Below are positions 6,913 through 13,035 of a stretch of DNA of 15,383 nt, piece by piece. The position numbers and the translations under genes are program-made. Origin of the DNA: Desulfobacterales bacterium (GTDB taxonomy: Bacteria; Desulfobacterota; Desulfobacteria; Desulfobacterales; C00003106); the NCBI GenBank assembly GCA_030672555.1, contig DAOVGD010000122.1, positions 1 to 15,383 of the forward strand, written 5' to 3'. The notes below the pieces were generated by a model. That model ran no database searches and had not been told where the DNA came from. It was given only the letters and a program-made list of their open reading frames with translations. The stretch's first letter is position 1. Each line of letters starts with the position of its first letter.

Positions 6913-7129
6913 GGGCCTTGCCGGCACCTTTAAGCCCTATGAGGGTAGTGCTGCCGCTCGACCAGTACTCAAGAATTTCTTCCTTGACCATCTCGTTAAC
7001 AATATTCTTTACCTGCCTTGCTTTCATATCAGGAATCATCTTGTAGTAATCCTTGAGATAGAATTTTGTTTTACCCTTCTTTTTCTTAAGTGTCTCTACA
7101 ATTATCTTTTTTACTTCTTCTTTCTCCAT
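6890..7129 (-). CDS. dsrD: DsrD, small activator protein of dissimilatory sulfite reductase
   Basis: This 79-residue protein matches DsrD in size (about 78) and sequence: a Lys-rich helix (VKKIIVETLKKKKGKTKFYL), the KDYYKMIPD segment, a second helix with RQVKNIVNEMVKEEILEYW, and the SSGSTTLIGLKG wing. DsrD has a winged-helix fold but does not clearly bind DNA; it has been reported as an allosteric activator of DsrAB. It occurs in reductive-type dsr clusters and is absent from the sulfur-oxidising type, which supports the direction of metabolism here. GAGG lies 8 nt before the ATG. A 78-bp gap with a strong hairpin separates it from dsrB; its end overlaps the dsrN start. Confidence 0.95.
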   Translation of the reverse strand: MEKEEVKKIIVETLKKKKGKTKFYLKDYYKMIPDMKARQVKNIVNEMVKEEILEYWSSGSTTLIGLKGAGKAHATEEGE

Positions 7130-7155
7130 TGTTCAGCCTCTTTATCTTTATATTA

Positions 7156-7190
7156 TAAGCCGGAGCACAAGCATCTTGTGCCCCGGCTTA
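7156..7190 (-). promoter_or_regulatory. Strong hairpin between dsrB and dsrD
   Basis: The arms TAAGCCGG-A-GCACAAG (7156-7171) and CTTGTGC-C-CCGGCTTA (7175-7190) pair over 15 of 16 positions with a 3-nt loop. In the direction of transcription it is followed by an A/T-mixed stretch, not a T run, so it is unlikely to be a full intrinsic terminator. It starts 18 nt after the dsrB stop. A role in mRNA processing, 3'-end protection of dsrAB message or partial attenuation is inferred from position. Confidence 0.75.
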
Positions 7191-7207
7191 CAGTTTTGTT
7201 TACACAA

Positions 7208-8353
7208 TTAGAACTTAAATTGCGTTGTCTGACGCCATGTATAATATGCAGGATCACGGAAATCATCAATGAGGTGATGTGTAAACTCAAGTTCGCATTT
7301 CTCAAAGAATTTTTCCCATCCGATCCTCTCCGCCCAGTCGCCGAAACGTTCGTACTTGTTGGCGTCTCCTGAATAGACATCGACCATCCGTTTGATGGTG
7401 CTTGTCAGCGTGGGCCAGCGCGGTTGTTCGTTCGGAATAAAGGCCACAACGACCTTGGAGAACTTCGGTGCGCTGATCCTGTTCGAGATCTTACCACCTG
7501 CCATGAGTACGATCCCGTCTCCAACATCGTCTGCCAGCGGCATGGAGGGGCACATGGTATAGCAGTTACCGCAGAACATACACCTTTCCTCCTTAATGGA
7601 AACAGTGTTCAGCTTTTTGCCGCCGATTTCAATCTTGGCCGGTTTGATTGCCGCGGTAGGACAGGCCGCAACAGCAAGAGGGATCTCGCACATCTTGTCA
7701 ATGTATTCATGGTCGATTATCGGCGGCTTGCGGTGATAGCCCAGGATTGCGATATCAGAGCAATGCACGGCGCCGCACATGTTCAGACAACATGCCATGG
7801 AGACACGAAGCTTGGCAGGTAGTTTCATTTCGGTAAACTGATCAAAGAGCACGTCCATAGTAGCCTTGACCGTGCCTGATGCATCGGTTGCCGGAGTATG
7901 GCAGTGGATCCAGCCCTGGGTATGGATGCAATTTGTAATGCCTGCGCCTGTGCCCCCGACGGGGAACTTGTAGCTGCCGCCCGGATGCTTCCTGCTCATA
8001 AGATCATTTTTCAATGCATCGCACTTTTCCTTGCTCTCCGTCATGAACTCTATGTTGTTTCGCGTGGTAAACCTGAGGTATCCGTCGCAATGCTTGTCCG
8101 CTATTGCCATGGCCTCACGCAAGAGCGTTATGCTCATAAGACGACAGGTGCCCACCCTTACGGTGTAGCATTCGTCGCCGGTCTCCGAGGTATGGACCAG
8201 AACGCCGGGTGCGAGAATCTCATGACTCTTCCATTTGCCCTTATTTTTCGCAATAACCGGCGGATAAAAATTATCAAACTTTTTCGGACCGATGTCGGTT
8301 ATTCTGTTCGCCATCGGTTTGTCAGGATTGTAACCTGATGATATAAATGCCAT
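7208..8353 (-). CDS. dsrB: Dissimilatory sulfite reductase beta subunit
   Basis: This 381-residue protein is DsrB, which with DsrA forms the cytoplasmic alpha2beta2 enzyme that reduces sulfite, the terminal step of sulfate respiration. The siroheme-[4Fe-4S] ligands Cys151, Cys188, Cys189 and Cys193 (ACCLNMCG) and the ferredoxin-domain cysteines Cys231, Cys258, Cys261 and Cys264 (ERCMFCGNCYTMC) lie at the same numbers as in Desulfovibrio DsrB. The full length and the C-terminal RDPAYYTWR region are intact. The ATG at 8353 follows a GGAGGGGG stretch and lies 16 bp after the dsrA stop, so the two are co-translated. It continues to dsrD after a hairpin-containing gap. Confidence 0.99.
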   Translation of the reverse strand: MAFISSGYNPDKPMANRITDIGPKKFDNFYPPVIAKNKGKWKSHEILAPGVLVHTSETGDECYTVRVGTCRLMSITLLREAMAIADKHCDGYLRFTTRNNIEFMTESKEKCDALKNDLMSRKHPGGSYKFPVGGTGAGITNCIHTQGWIHCHTPATDASGTVKATMDVLFDQFTEMKLPAKLRVSMACCLNMCGAVHCSDIAILGYHRKPPIIDHEYIDKMCEIPLAVAACPTAAIKPAKIEIGGKKLNTVSIKEERCMFCGNCYTMCPSMPLADDVGDGIVLMAGGKISNRISAPKFSKVVVAFIPNEQPRWPTLTSTIKRMVDVYSGDANKYERFGDWAERIGWEKFFEKCELEFTHHLIDDFRDPAYYTWRQTTQFKF

Positions 8354-8369
8354 GGTAGCTACCCCCTCC

Positions 8370-9686
8370 CTATCTCTGATGGTATTTTCTGAATTCGTTG
8401 ATATCGCGCTTCCATCCGCCAGGTACTTCTTCTTCTTTCCAGAAGATGTACGGGTTGGATCGTGGTTCCGCTACGTGCTGCGGGATCGCTTTAATACCTG
8501 TTACATCAAGCAGTTTCTGGAAGCCCTGACGCTTGATCAGTTCGCCGAGCCGCTCGCGGTTCTTTCCTTCTTCCATCCACCAATCCCAGATCGGCTCAAT
8601 TACTTTCTCTTTGAGTTCATCATAAGGCTCTTCAACCTTGATAAAAGGAATAAGAAGGGAGGCCATCTGAGCGCCGTCGAGAATCGGGGCCTTGGCCCCG
8701 CAAAGGATGGAGCAACCTCTGTCATTACCTATCCTCAGCGCCTTTGGCATAACGTTTATGCAGTGCATGCATCTGGTACACTCAGGGGTGTTTATCTCAA
8801 GCTTGTCGCCGTCCATTCTCATACAGCCGGTGGGACAGATATCGATCACCTCTTTATGGATATCAAAGGGACCCCAGTCACGGCCTGCATGTGCGCCGGC
8901 GTTCGGTGGGATCTCTCCTCCGATGTATGCCTTAACCGCTTCCTGGTCGATGCGGATATCGTCACGCCATGTGCCGATATAGGAGATATCCGATCGGGCG
9001 ATGGAGGCCACACAGCAGTTGGGACACCCGTCAAATTTGAATTTGAATTTGTACGGAAATGCCGGACGATGGAGCTCGTCCTGATATTCGTTGGTCATGT
9101 AATGGCAGATCGCCTGTGTATCGTAACATGCAAATTCACAACGGGCCTGGCCGATACAGCATGAGGGAGTCCGCAGGTTTGAACCGGAACCGCCAAGGTC
9201 CGTGTCCAATTTGTGGGTCAAATCAAAAAAGACCTCTTCTAATTGAGGTGTTGTTGTGCCGAGGAAAACGATATCACCGGTTGATCCGTGCATATTGGTA
9301 AGACCGCTGCCACGGAGCTCCCAGATGTCAAGAAGGTCCCCCAGGAATTTAGTGCTGTAAAACTTACCTGACGGCTGGTTCACACGCATGGTGTGAAAAT
9401 GCGCCACGGCCGGGAACATTTCGGGCTGGTCACAATATCTTCCGATAACGCCGCCGCCATAGCCGAATACACCTACGATTCCGCCGTGTTTCCAGTGGGT
9501 CCTGCCGTGCTTGTAGGAAAGCTCAAGCACTCCCAGGAGGTCATCGCAGCAGTCCTGGGGTATCTGGTAGTCCAAACCCTTCTCATTCTTTGCCCTTGAT
9601 TCGGCTTCCGCCTTAATGTCGGACACAAAACTTGGCCACGGCCCGCTTTCGAGCTGGTCCAACATAGGGGTCTCATGTTTTGCCAT
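8370..9686 (-). CDS. dsrA: Dissimilatory sulfite reductase alpha subunit
   Basis: This 438-residue protein is DsrA, the partner of DsrB. The siroheme-[4Fe-4S] ligands Cys177 and Cys183 (SCCIGQARCEFAC) and Cys221 and Cys225 (GCPNCC) match the Desulfovibrio numbering exactly. The inserted ferredoxin domain has Cys284 (ICPTGC) and Cys303, Cys306 and Cys309 (ECTRCMHC). With a reductive-type partner set (DsrD, DsrN) it functions in sulfite reduction rather than sulfur oxidation. A strong GGAGG lies 8 nt before the ATG at 9686. It is the first gene of dsrABDN and has a good promoter about 160 nt upstream. No dsrC or dsrMKJOP genes are in this window, as expected since these usually lie elsewhere in sulfate reducers. 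Confidence 0.99.
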   Translation of the reverse strand: MAKHETPMLDQLESGPWPSFVSDIKAEAESRAKNEKGLDYQIPQDCCDDLLGVLELSYKHGRTHWKHGGIVGVFGYGGGVIGRYCDQPEMFPAVAHFHTMRVNQPSGKFYSTKFLGDLLDIWELRGSGLTNMHGSTGDIVFLGTTTPQLEEVFFDLTHKLDTDLGGSGSNLRTPSCCIGQARCEFACYDTQAICHYMTNEYQDELHRPAFPYKFKFKFDGCPNCCVASIARSDISYIGTWRDDIRIDQEAVKAYIGGEIPPNAGAHAGRDWGPFDIHKEVIDICPTGCMRMDGDKLEINTPECTRCMHCINVMPKALRIGNDRGCSILCGAKAPILDGAQMASLLIPFIKVEEPYDELKEKVIEPIWDWWMEEGKNRERLGELIKRQGFQKLLDVTGIKAIPQHVAEPRSNPYIFWKEEEVPGGWKRDINEFRKYHQR

Positions 9687-9769
9687 TGTTTTACCTCCAT
9701 TCCTTTATTTTAAATTACCCATCCTGATTCTAAAGAAATTTTACCTTCCTTCTATTGGAGTTACTAAGG

Positions 9770-9778
9770 TCACCTCCT
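9770..9778 (-). promoter_or_regulatory. Perfect anti-SD complement in the dsrA leader
   Basis: The minus strand reads AGGAGGTGA, a 9-nt match to the complement of the 16S rRNA 3' end, 83 nt before the dsrA ATG and with no start codon at normal spacing after it. It may be a ribosome standby site, a remnant of a leader gene, or chance. Confidence 0.35.
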
Positions 9779-9845
9779 CTCTATATCGCAAATTTTATAA
9801 GTATAATCTTTAAGAATAGTCAGCATACACCGATTTGAGATTGCG

Positions 9846-9874
9846 AATATAGAATTAATCTTGCACATTGTCAA
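9846..9874 (-). promoter_or_regulatory. Promoter of the dsrABDN operon
   Basis: The minus strand has a consensus -35 TTGACA (9869-9874), an exact 17-nt spacer and the -10 TATATT (9846-9851). The predicted start near 9839 gives a leader of about 150 nt before dsrA. The leader holds no recognised riboswitch. The 314-bp gap 9687-10000 contains this promoter and the divergent YkgJ promoter, and no gene. Confidence 0.7.
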
Positions 9875-9901
9875 CAAAAAAGTACGGTATTTTACAGACC
9901 A

Positions 9902-9930
9902 TTGACAAGTGGATAAAAAAAGTATTATTA
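9902..9930 (+). promoter_or_regulatory. Promoter of the YkgJ-type gene, divergent from dsrA
   Basis: A consensus TTGACA (9902-9907) is followed by TTATTA at 17 nt (9925-9930) or TATTAT at 15 nt (9923-9928). Its -35 lies only 27 bp from the dsrA -35, so the two promoters stand back to back. A small palindrome GATTC-GT-GAATC (9949-9960) lies in the resulting leader and could be an operator. Confidence 0.5.
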
Positions 9931-10000
9931 GTCAAAATTTTATGACGAGATTCGTGAATCGCATTATATCCTGACGCAGGGAAGACAGAGGAGTTAAATT

Positions 10001-10690
10001 ATGGAAATAGACCTTACACCTTTTTTCAAGAAATACGAAGAGATTTCAGCAATGGCGGACGAAGTGTTCGAGCGTGTAAAAAAAGAGTATCCGGAATGTG
10101 TAAAATGCAAAACTCATTGTTCCGACTGCTGCCACGCGTTGTTCGATCTTACCCTGATCGAAGCGCTATATATCAACCATCACTTCAAAGAAAAGTTTGA
10201 GGGCAAGGGAAAAGACGGGCTTATCGAGAGGGCCAACAGGGCTGATCGTGACGTATACAAGATTAAGAAAAAGGCATACAAAGATTTGGAAGCCGGAAAG
10301 AAGGAGGGTGACATACTGGTGGAAATGGCAAAGGAACGTGTCAGATGCCCCCTCCTTAACGACGAGGACAAGTGTGACCTTTATGAATATCGGCCAATAA
10401 CATGCAGGCTGTACGGCATACCGACATCCATAGGAAGCGAGGTTCATACCTGTGGGATGTCAGGATTTGTAGAAGGCAAACAGTATCCCACGGTTAAGTT
10501 GGATATCATTCAAAACAAGCTTTACGAAATATCCGCTGAACTTGTAAAAGCGATTAAGTCTAAGTATGTGAAAATGTCTGACATGCTCGTGCCGTTATCC
10601 ATGGCTCTTCTTACTGACTATAATGAAGAGCATCTTGGGATTATAACCGGTAAGGAAGCCAATGAAAAACAAGGAGAAAAAAATGACTAA
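10001..10690 (+). CDS. YkgJ-type cysteine-cluster protein, divergent from dsrA
   Basis: This 229-residue protein belongs to the YkgJ-like (formerly UPF0153) cysteine-cluster family, thought to bind zinc or an iron-sulfur centre; the function is unknown. The cysteines are C33-x2-C36-x3-C40-x2-C43-C44 (CVKCKTHCSDCC), then Cys116 in RCPLL, Cys125 in DKCDLY, Cys135 in RPITCRLYG and Cys151. A charged helical insert (about 62-110) separates the two halves. The C-terminal half ends in a Lys/Glu-rich tail. GGAG lies 8 nt before the ATG at 10001. The gene shares the intergenic region with dsrA and overlaps the following unknown gene by 8 nt, so the two are translationally coupled. A role in metal or cofactor supply to DsrAB is only inferred from position. 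Confidence 0.8.
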   Translation: MEIDLTPFFKKYEEISAMADEVFERVKKEYPECVKCKTHCSDCCHALFDLTLIEALYINHHFKEKFEGKGKDGLIERANRADRDVYKIKKKAYKDLEAGKKEGDILVEMAKERVRCPLLNDEDKCDLYEYRPITCRLYGIPTSIGSEVHTCGMSGFVEGKQYPTVKLDIIQNKLYEISAELVKAIKSKYVKMSDMLVPLSMALLTDYNEEHLGIITGKEANEKQGEKND

Positions 10691-11042
10691 GGTCTCGCCT
10701 GAAGAAGAGGAAAAAAGGAAAAAGTTTATCTTTGAAAGCATGTCTCCACGGCGGCAAAAACATATCCTAAAAAAAGGATATGAGGAATGGGATCCCTTTC
10801 AAATGCCGAAAGATCCCATAGACATCAGGACTGATAAAACAAAGCGCACCACTCAGATGCTCGTACGTGAGTTCCTGCAGACACGAAGCGCTGAAAAGTA
10901 CAGCAATGCATACGGAAACGGCGTGCTTGAACTTTGCCTTGGAATAATCAACGATGATGATAGGTGCAAGGGTATGTATGAGTTCTCAATCTGGTATCAC
11001 GGACTATTGAAAAAGGAAGGGCACGAAGATAAAAGTGCCTAA
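10683..11042 (+). CDS. Conserved-looking 119-residue protein of unknown function
   Basis: I do not recognise a named family. The protein is soluble with no signal or membrane segment and is strongly charged. It begins with a Glu/Lys-rich stretch, then SMSPRRQKHILKKGYEEWDPF, an aromatic-proline segment (about 38-47), a DIRTDKTKRTTQMLVREFL helix, and a C-terminal helical part with only two cysteines (in ELCLG and DRCKG). The ATG at 10683 has a very good AAGGAG at 6-nt spacing; an upstream in-frame ATG at 10662 lacks one. The 8-nt overlap with the YkgJ-type gene implies coupled expression and perhaps a joint role. The stop at 11040-11042 lies inside the first copy of a 14-bp repeat. Confidence 0.7.
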   Translation: MTKVSPEEEEKRKKFIFESMSPRRQKHILKKGYEEWDPFQMPKDPIDIRTDKTKRTTQMLVREFLQTRSAEKYSNAYGNGVLELCLGIINDDDRCKGMYEFSIWYHGLLKKEGHEDKSA

Positions 11043-11156
11043 AGTTTGAAGTGAACTAAAGTGCCTAAAGTTAAGGAGTGCGCTTTCAGCGCAGCTAATC
11101 TTAAAATTGACAAAATACCTTAATCCCGCCAAGGCGGGACTCACTTTAGGCACTTT
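11032..11156. repeat. 14-bp repeat, two direct and one inverted copy, between convergent genes
   Basis: AAAGTGCCTAAAGT occurs at 11032-11045 and 11058-11071, and its exact reverse complement at 11143-11156. Between them are two small hairpins, GCGCT-TTC-AGCGC (11080-11092) and CCCGCC-AA-GGCGGG (11125-11138). The outer copies overlap the ends of both convergent genes (stops at 11042 and 11146). The array may work as a two-way terminator, but no T run is present. Confidence 0.75.
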
Positions 11157-11778
11157 CATCCCTGTGCTTTTCAATCTCCTTCCGAATTTCCGGAGCCACC
11201 TCATAACCAAGTTCAATTGCTTTGTCACAATGTTCTATGGCCTTGTCATATTCACTTTTTTCAATATAGGCTATTGCCAGATTGTTGTGGGCAACTGCAA
11301 AATTAGGTTCGAGTTTCAAGGCCTTCAAATTAGCTGCTATACTCTCATCAACCAGCCCTGACATGAGGTAGGCGTTTGCTAATGTAGCGTAAGCCTGAAT
11401 GAAGTTCGAGTTGTAGCGAATAGCCTTTTTAAGTGCGGTAATAGCTTCGTCAGCCTCTCCCTTTTGAAGGTGTACAAATCCGATGTTTCCGTAGGCCTCA
11501 AAAAACCCGGCTCTTACCTTGACCGCCTCCTTGTTGTACGCAAGGCAGCCGTCAAGGTCCCCGCGCCGCAGGCAGAGTCCTCCCAGTTGCACATATGCTT
11601 CAGCAAGGTTTGGGCTGCACTGAATTGCTTCGTGAAGCTCATTTTCGGCTTCATCATATTTTTCCTGCCCCAGCAGAGCTACGCCAAGGTTATAACGGGA
11701 TGTTCCACAATCCGGGTTTGAGGCTATAATATTCCTTTGTCGTTCTATATATTCTTCTGCGTTTTTTGCTTTTTTCAT
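11146..11778 (-). CDS. TPR-repeat protein A (210 residues)
   Basis: This soluble 210-residue protein is almost entirely tetratricopeptide repeats: five units of 34 residues, with conserved Leu/Ile at 31, 65, 99, 133 and 167 inside YNLG, VQLG, GNIG, ATLA and NNLA motifs, and a capping helix rich in Lys/Glu at the C-terminus. TPR arrays form a helical scaffold for protein-protein contacts. It has no signal peptide, so a cytoplasmic scaffold is likely; the partner is unknown. It is a paralogue of the neighbouring gene at 12060-12692, with equal length and repeat register. The ATG at 11778 has an AAGGAT 8 nt upstream. It has its own consensus promoter (11967-11995) behind the terminator of the neighbour. 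Confidence 0.88.
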   Translation of the reverse strand: MKKAKNAEEYIERQRNIIASNPDCGTSRYNLGVALLGQEKYDEAENELHEAIQCSPNLAEAYVQLGGLCLRRGDLDGCLAYNKEAVKVRAGFFEAYGNIGFVHLQKGEADEAITALKKAIRYNSNFIQAYATLANAYLMSGLVDESIAANLKALKLEPNFAVAHNNLAIAYIEKSEYDKAIEHCDKAIELGYEVAPEIRKEIEKHRDESA

Positions 11779-11868
11779 CGTTATATCCTTTATGACTTAT
11801 GACTCGAACTCGTTGTTGGCTGGCCAATCTATAAAAAAGAGGCAACTGCTCGGGTTCAAAGTTCAGGG

Positions 11869-11930
11869 GTTCACGGTTCAAGGTTAAGCTGATGAAAGAG
11901 AGACTATGCGAGCAACCTTGAACCGTGAAC
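11869..11930. repeat. 17-bp perfect inverted repeat in the TPR A leader
   Basis: GTTCACGGTTCAAGGTT (11869-11885) is repeated exactly in reverse complement at 11914-11930, with a 28-nt loop. Degenerate copies of the GTTCA unit extend the arms on both sides (for example 11853-11866 and 11929-11938). In the leader of TPR A it could fold in the mRNA; it also has the look of a dispersed intergenic palindrome. Confidence 0.75.
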
Positions 11931-11966
11931 TGTGAACCTAACAACCTGAGTAGTTACAAAAAGGTT

Positions 11967-11995
11967 TCTATAAAATTGCACAGCTTGTTTGTCAA
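11967..11995 (-). promoter_or_regulatory. Promoter of the TPR A gene
   Basis: The minus strand shows -35 TTGACA (11990-11995), a 17-nt spacer and -10 TATAGA (11967-11972). The predicted start near 11960 gives a leader of about 180 nt that includes the 17-bp inverted repeat. Confidence 0.65.
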
Positions 11996-11996
11996 C

Positions 11997-12023
11997 AAAA
12001 AAGATGGGCCACCCCGGTGGACC
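11997..12023 (-). terminator. Intrinsic terminator after TPR B
   Basis: The minus-strand arms GGTCCACC (12016-12023) and GGTGGCCC (12006-12013) pair at 7 of 8 positions, then ATCTTTTTT follows (T run at 11997-12002). It lies 36 bp after the TPR B stop and directly before the TPR A promoter, so the two genes seem to be separate units. Confidence 0.65.
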
Positions 12024-12059
12024 AAGTCAACAAGCGTTGTATAGAAACCGCATGCGAGC

Positions 12060-12692
12060 CTACTGTTTCCGGTATGGTTCCAGCGCCCTCAACAACTCCG
12101 ACTCCACCTCAAAGCCAAATTCTGTGGCCTTGTCAAAATGTTTAATCGCTTCTTCAAATTCTTCCTTGTAATAATAAGCCACGGCCAGGTTGTTATGAGC
12201 GGGCGCAAATTCCGGATCCAGTTCCAGGGCCTTTTTGCCGGCACGAACACTTTCCTCGAGCATCCCTTCCTGAAGATATGCAGCGCCCAGTGTACCGTAT
12301 GCCCTGACAAATCGGGGCTCAATCAAAACCGCTTTTTCAAGCGCCTCAATAGCTAAGTCAGTATATCCTTTTTGAAGATAGGCAAAGCCTAAGTTTGCAT
12401 GTGACACCGGGAAATTCGGTTGAAGTTGGGCCGCCTTCTGGTTGACCTCGATCGCATTGTCTAATTCATTCTTCTGAACATATAACCCTCCCAGATTTAT
12501 ATATGCCTCGACCAGCTCCGGGATCTTTTCTATTGCTTTTTTGAATTCTTCGATTGCCTCATCCGGCATTTTTTTGCTTACATACGCCACACCCAAATTA
12601 TAGTGGGCTCGACCAGCCCCTGGATTCTTTGAAATCTCTTCCTTTAACTCCGCTATCCATTGATCCAGTGTCTGTTGGTCTGTTTCTGTCAT
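12060..12692 (-). CDS. TPR-repeat protein B (210 residues)
   Basis: The paralogue of TPR A: 210 residues, five TPR units at exact 34-residue spacing (Leu33, 67, 101, 135 and 169 in YNLG, INLG, ANLG, GTLG and NNLA), with acidic helices and a short C-terminal cap. The two proteins share the LGV/LGG/LQKG pattern throughout, so they arose by tandem duplication, although they have clearly diverged. TPR B has no cysteine at all, whereas TPR A has several. It has no signal peptide; its role is probably a cytoplasmic scaffold or assembly factor. GAGGT lies 8 nt before the ATG at 12692. It ends in a clear terminator. An upstream TTGACA-17-TAGACG (12778-12806) is a weak candidate promoter. Confidence 0.88.
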   Translation of the reverse strand: MTETDQQTLDQWIAELKEEISKNPGAGRAHYNLGVAYVSKKMPDEAIEEFKKAIEKIPELVEAYINLGGLYVQKNELDNAIEVNQKAAQLQPNFPVSHANLGFAYLQKGYTDLAIEALEKAVLIEPRFVRAYGTLGAAYLQEGMLEESVRAGKKALELDPEFAPAHNNLAVAYYYKEEFEEAIKHFDKATEFGFEVESELLRALEPYRKQ

Positions 12693-12729
12693 AAAATTAC
12701 CTCGAGAATTTTTCGATATTCGATTACTT

Positions 12730-12747
12730 GTAACCGTGAACGGTTAC
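12730..12747. repeat. 8-bp palindrome in the TPR B leader
   Basis: GTAACCGT-GA-ACGGTTAC is a perfect 8-2-8 palindrome 38 bp upstream of the TPR B start. It could be an operator or a small leader hairpin. The gap 12693-13035 contains this, a weak candidate promoter (12778-12806, minus) and the long palindrome at 12804-13015; I see no gene there. Confidence 0.5.
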
Positions 12748-12803
12748 GATTACCTTCATATGTCGTATGCGTCTAACCGTCTAACAAACCTCCCTTCTAT
12801 TGT

Positions 12804-13015
12804 CAACGAGGAACTTCTTCTTCTCAAAAACTTCGGGCAAACTGAAGGACCGGCGGGCAAGGATAATTGCTGAACGTAAGCATCCAGTCCCGCCTGAGGC
12901 GGGATCCAGGCAGATGGCGCATCGAGCTAAGGCATTGGAGGCTGGAGTGAAGTAATTGTCCTTGCCCTGCGGTCCGATGCCAAAGGCTACCCCAACTCTT
13001 TGAGAAGTTACTCGA
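12804..13015. repeat. Long imperfect palindrome of about 210 bp (MITE-like or structured element)
   Basis: The best arms are 12847-12868 and 12954-12975, matching at 19 of 22 positions. Farther out, 12820-12830 pairs with 12997-13007 at 10 of 11, and weaker pairing continues to about 12804 and 13015. The centre holds a perfect hairpin TCCCGCC-TGA-GGCGGGA (12888-12904). No transposase is present and no clear target duplication was seen. Its right end covers the possible TTG start of the next gene, which argues for a later start there. Confidence 0.6.
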
Positions 13016-13035
13016 CACCGCTCTATCTTTTTGAT

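Noticed and set aside
7424..9301. Several plus-strand frames of 70-270 residues opposite dsrA and dsrB
   Set aside because: They are antisense shadows of strongly conserved genes and have no recognisable domains or start signals.
11032..11156. A CRISPR array
   Set aside because: Only three copies of a 14-mer, one inverted, with unequal spacing and no cas genes nearby.
13000..13035. TTG start for the second YkgJ-type gene
   Set aside because: It lies within the right arm of the palindrome and has no ribosome site; the family homology begins much later, so the ATG at 13036 or 13048 is preferred.
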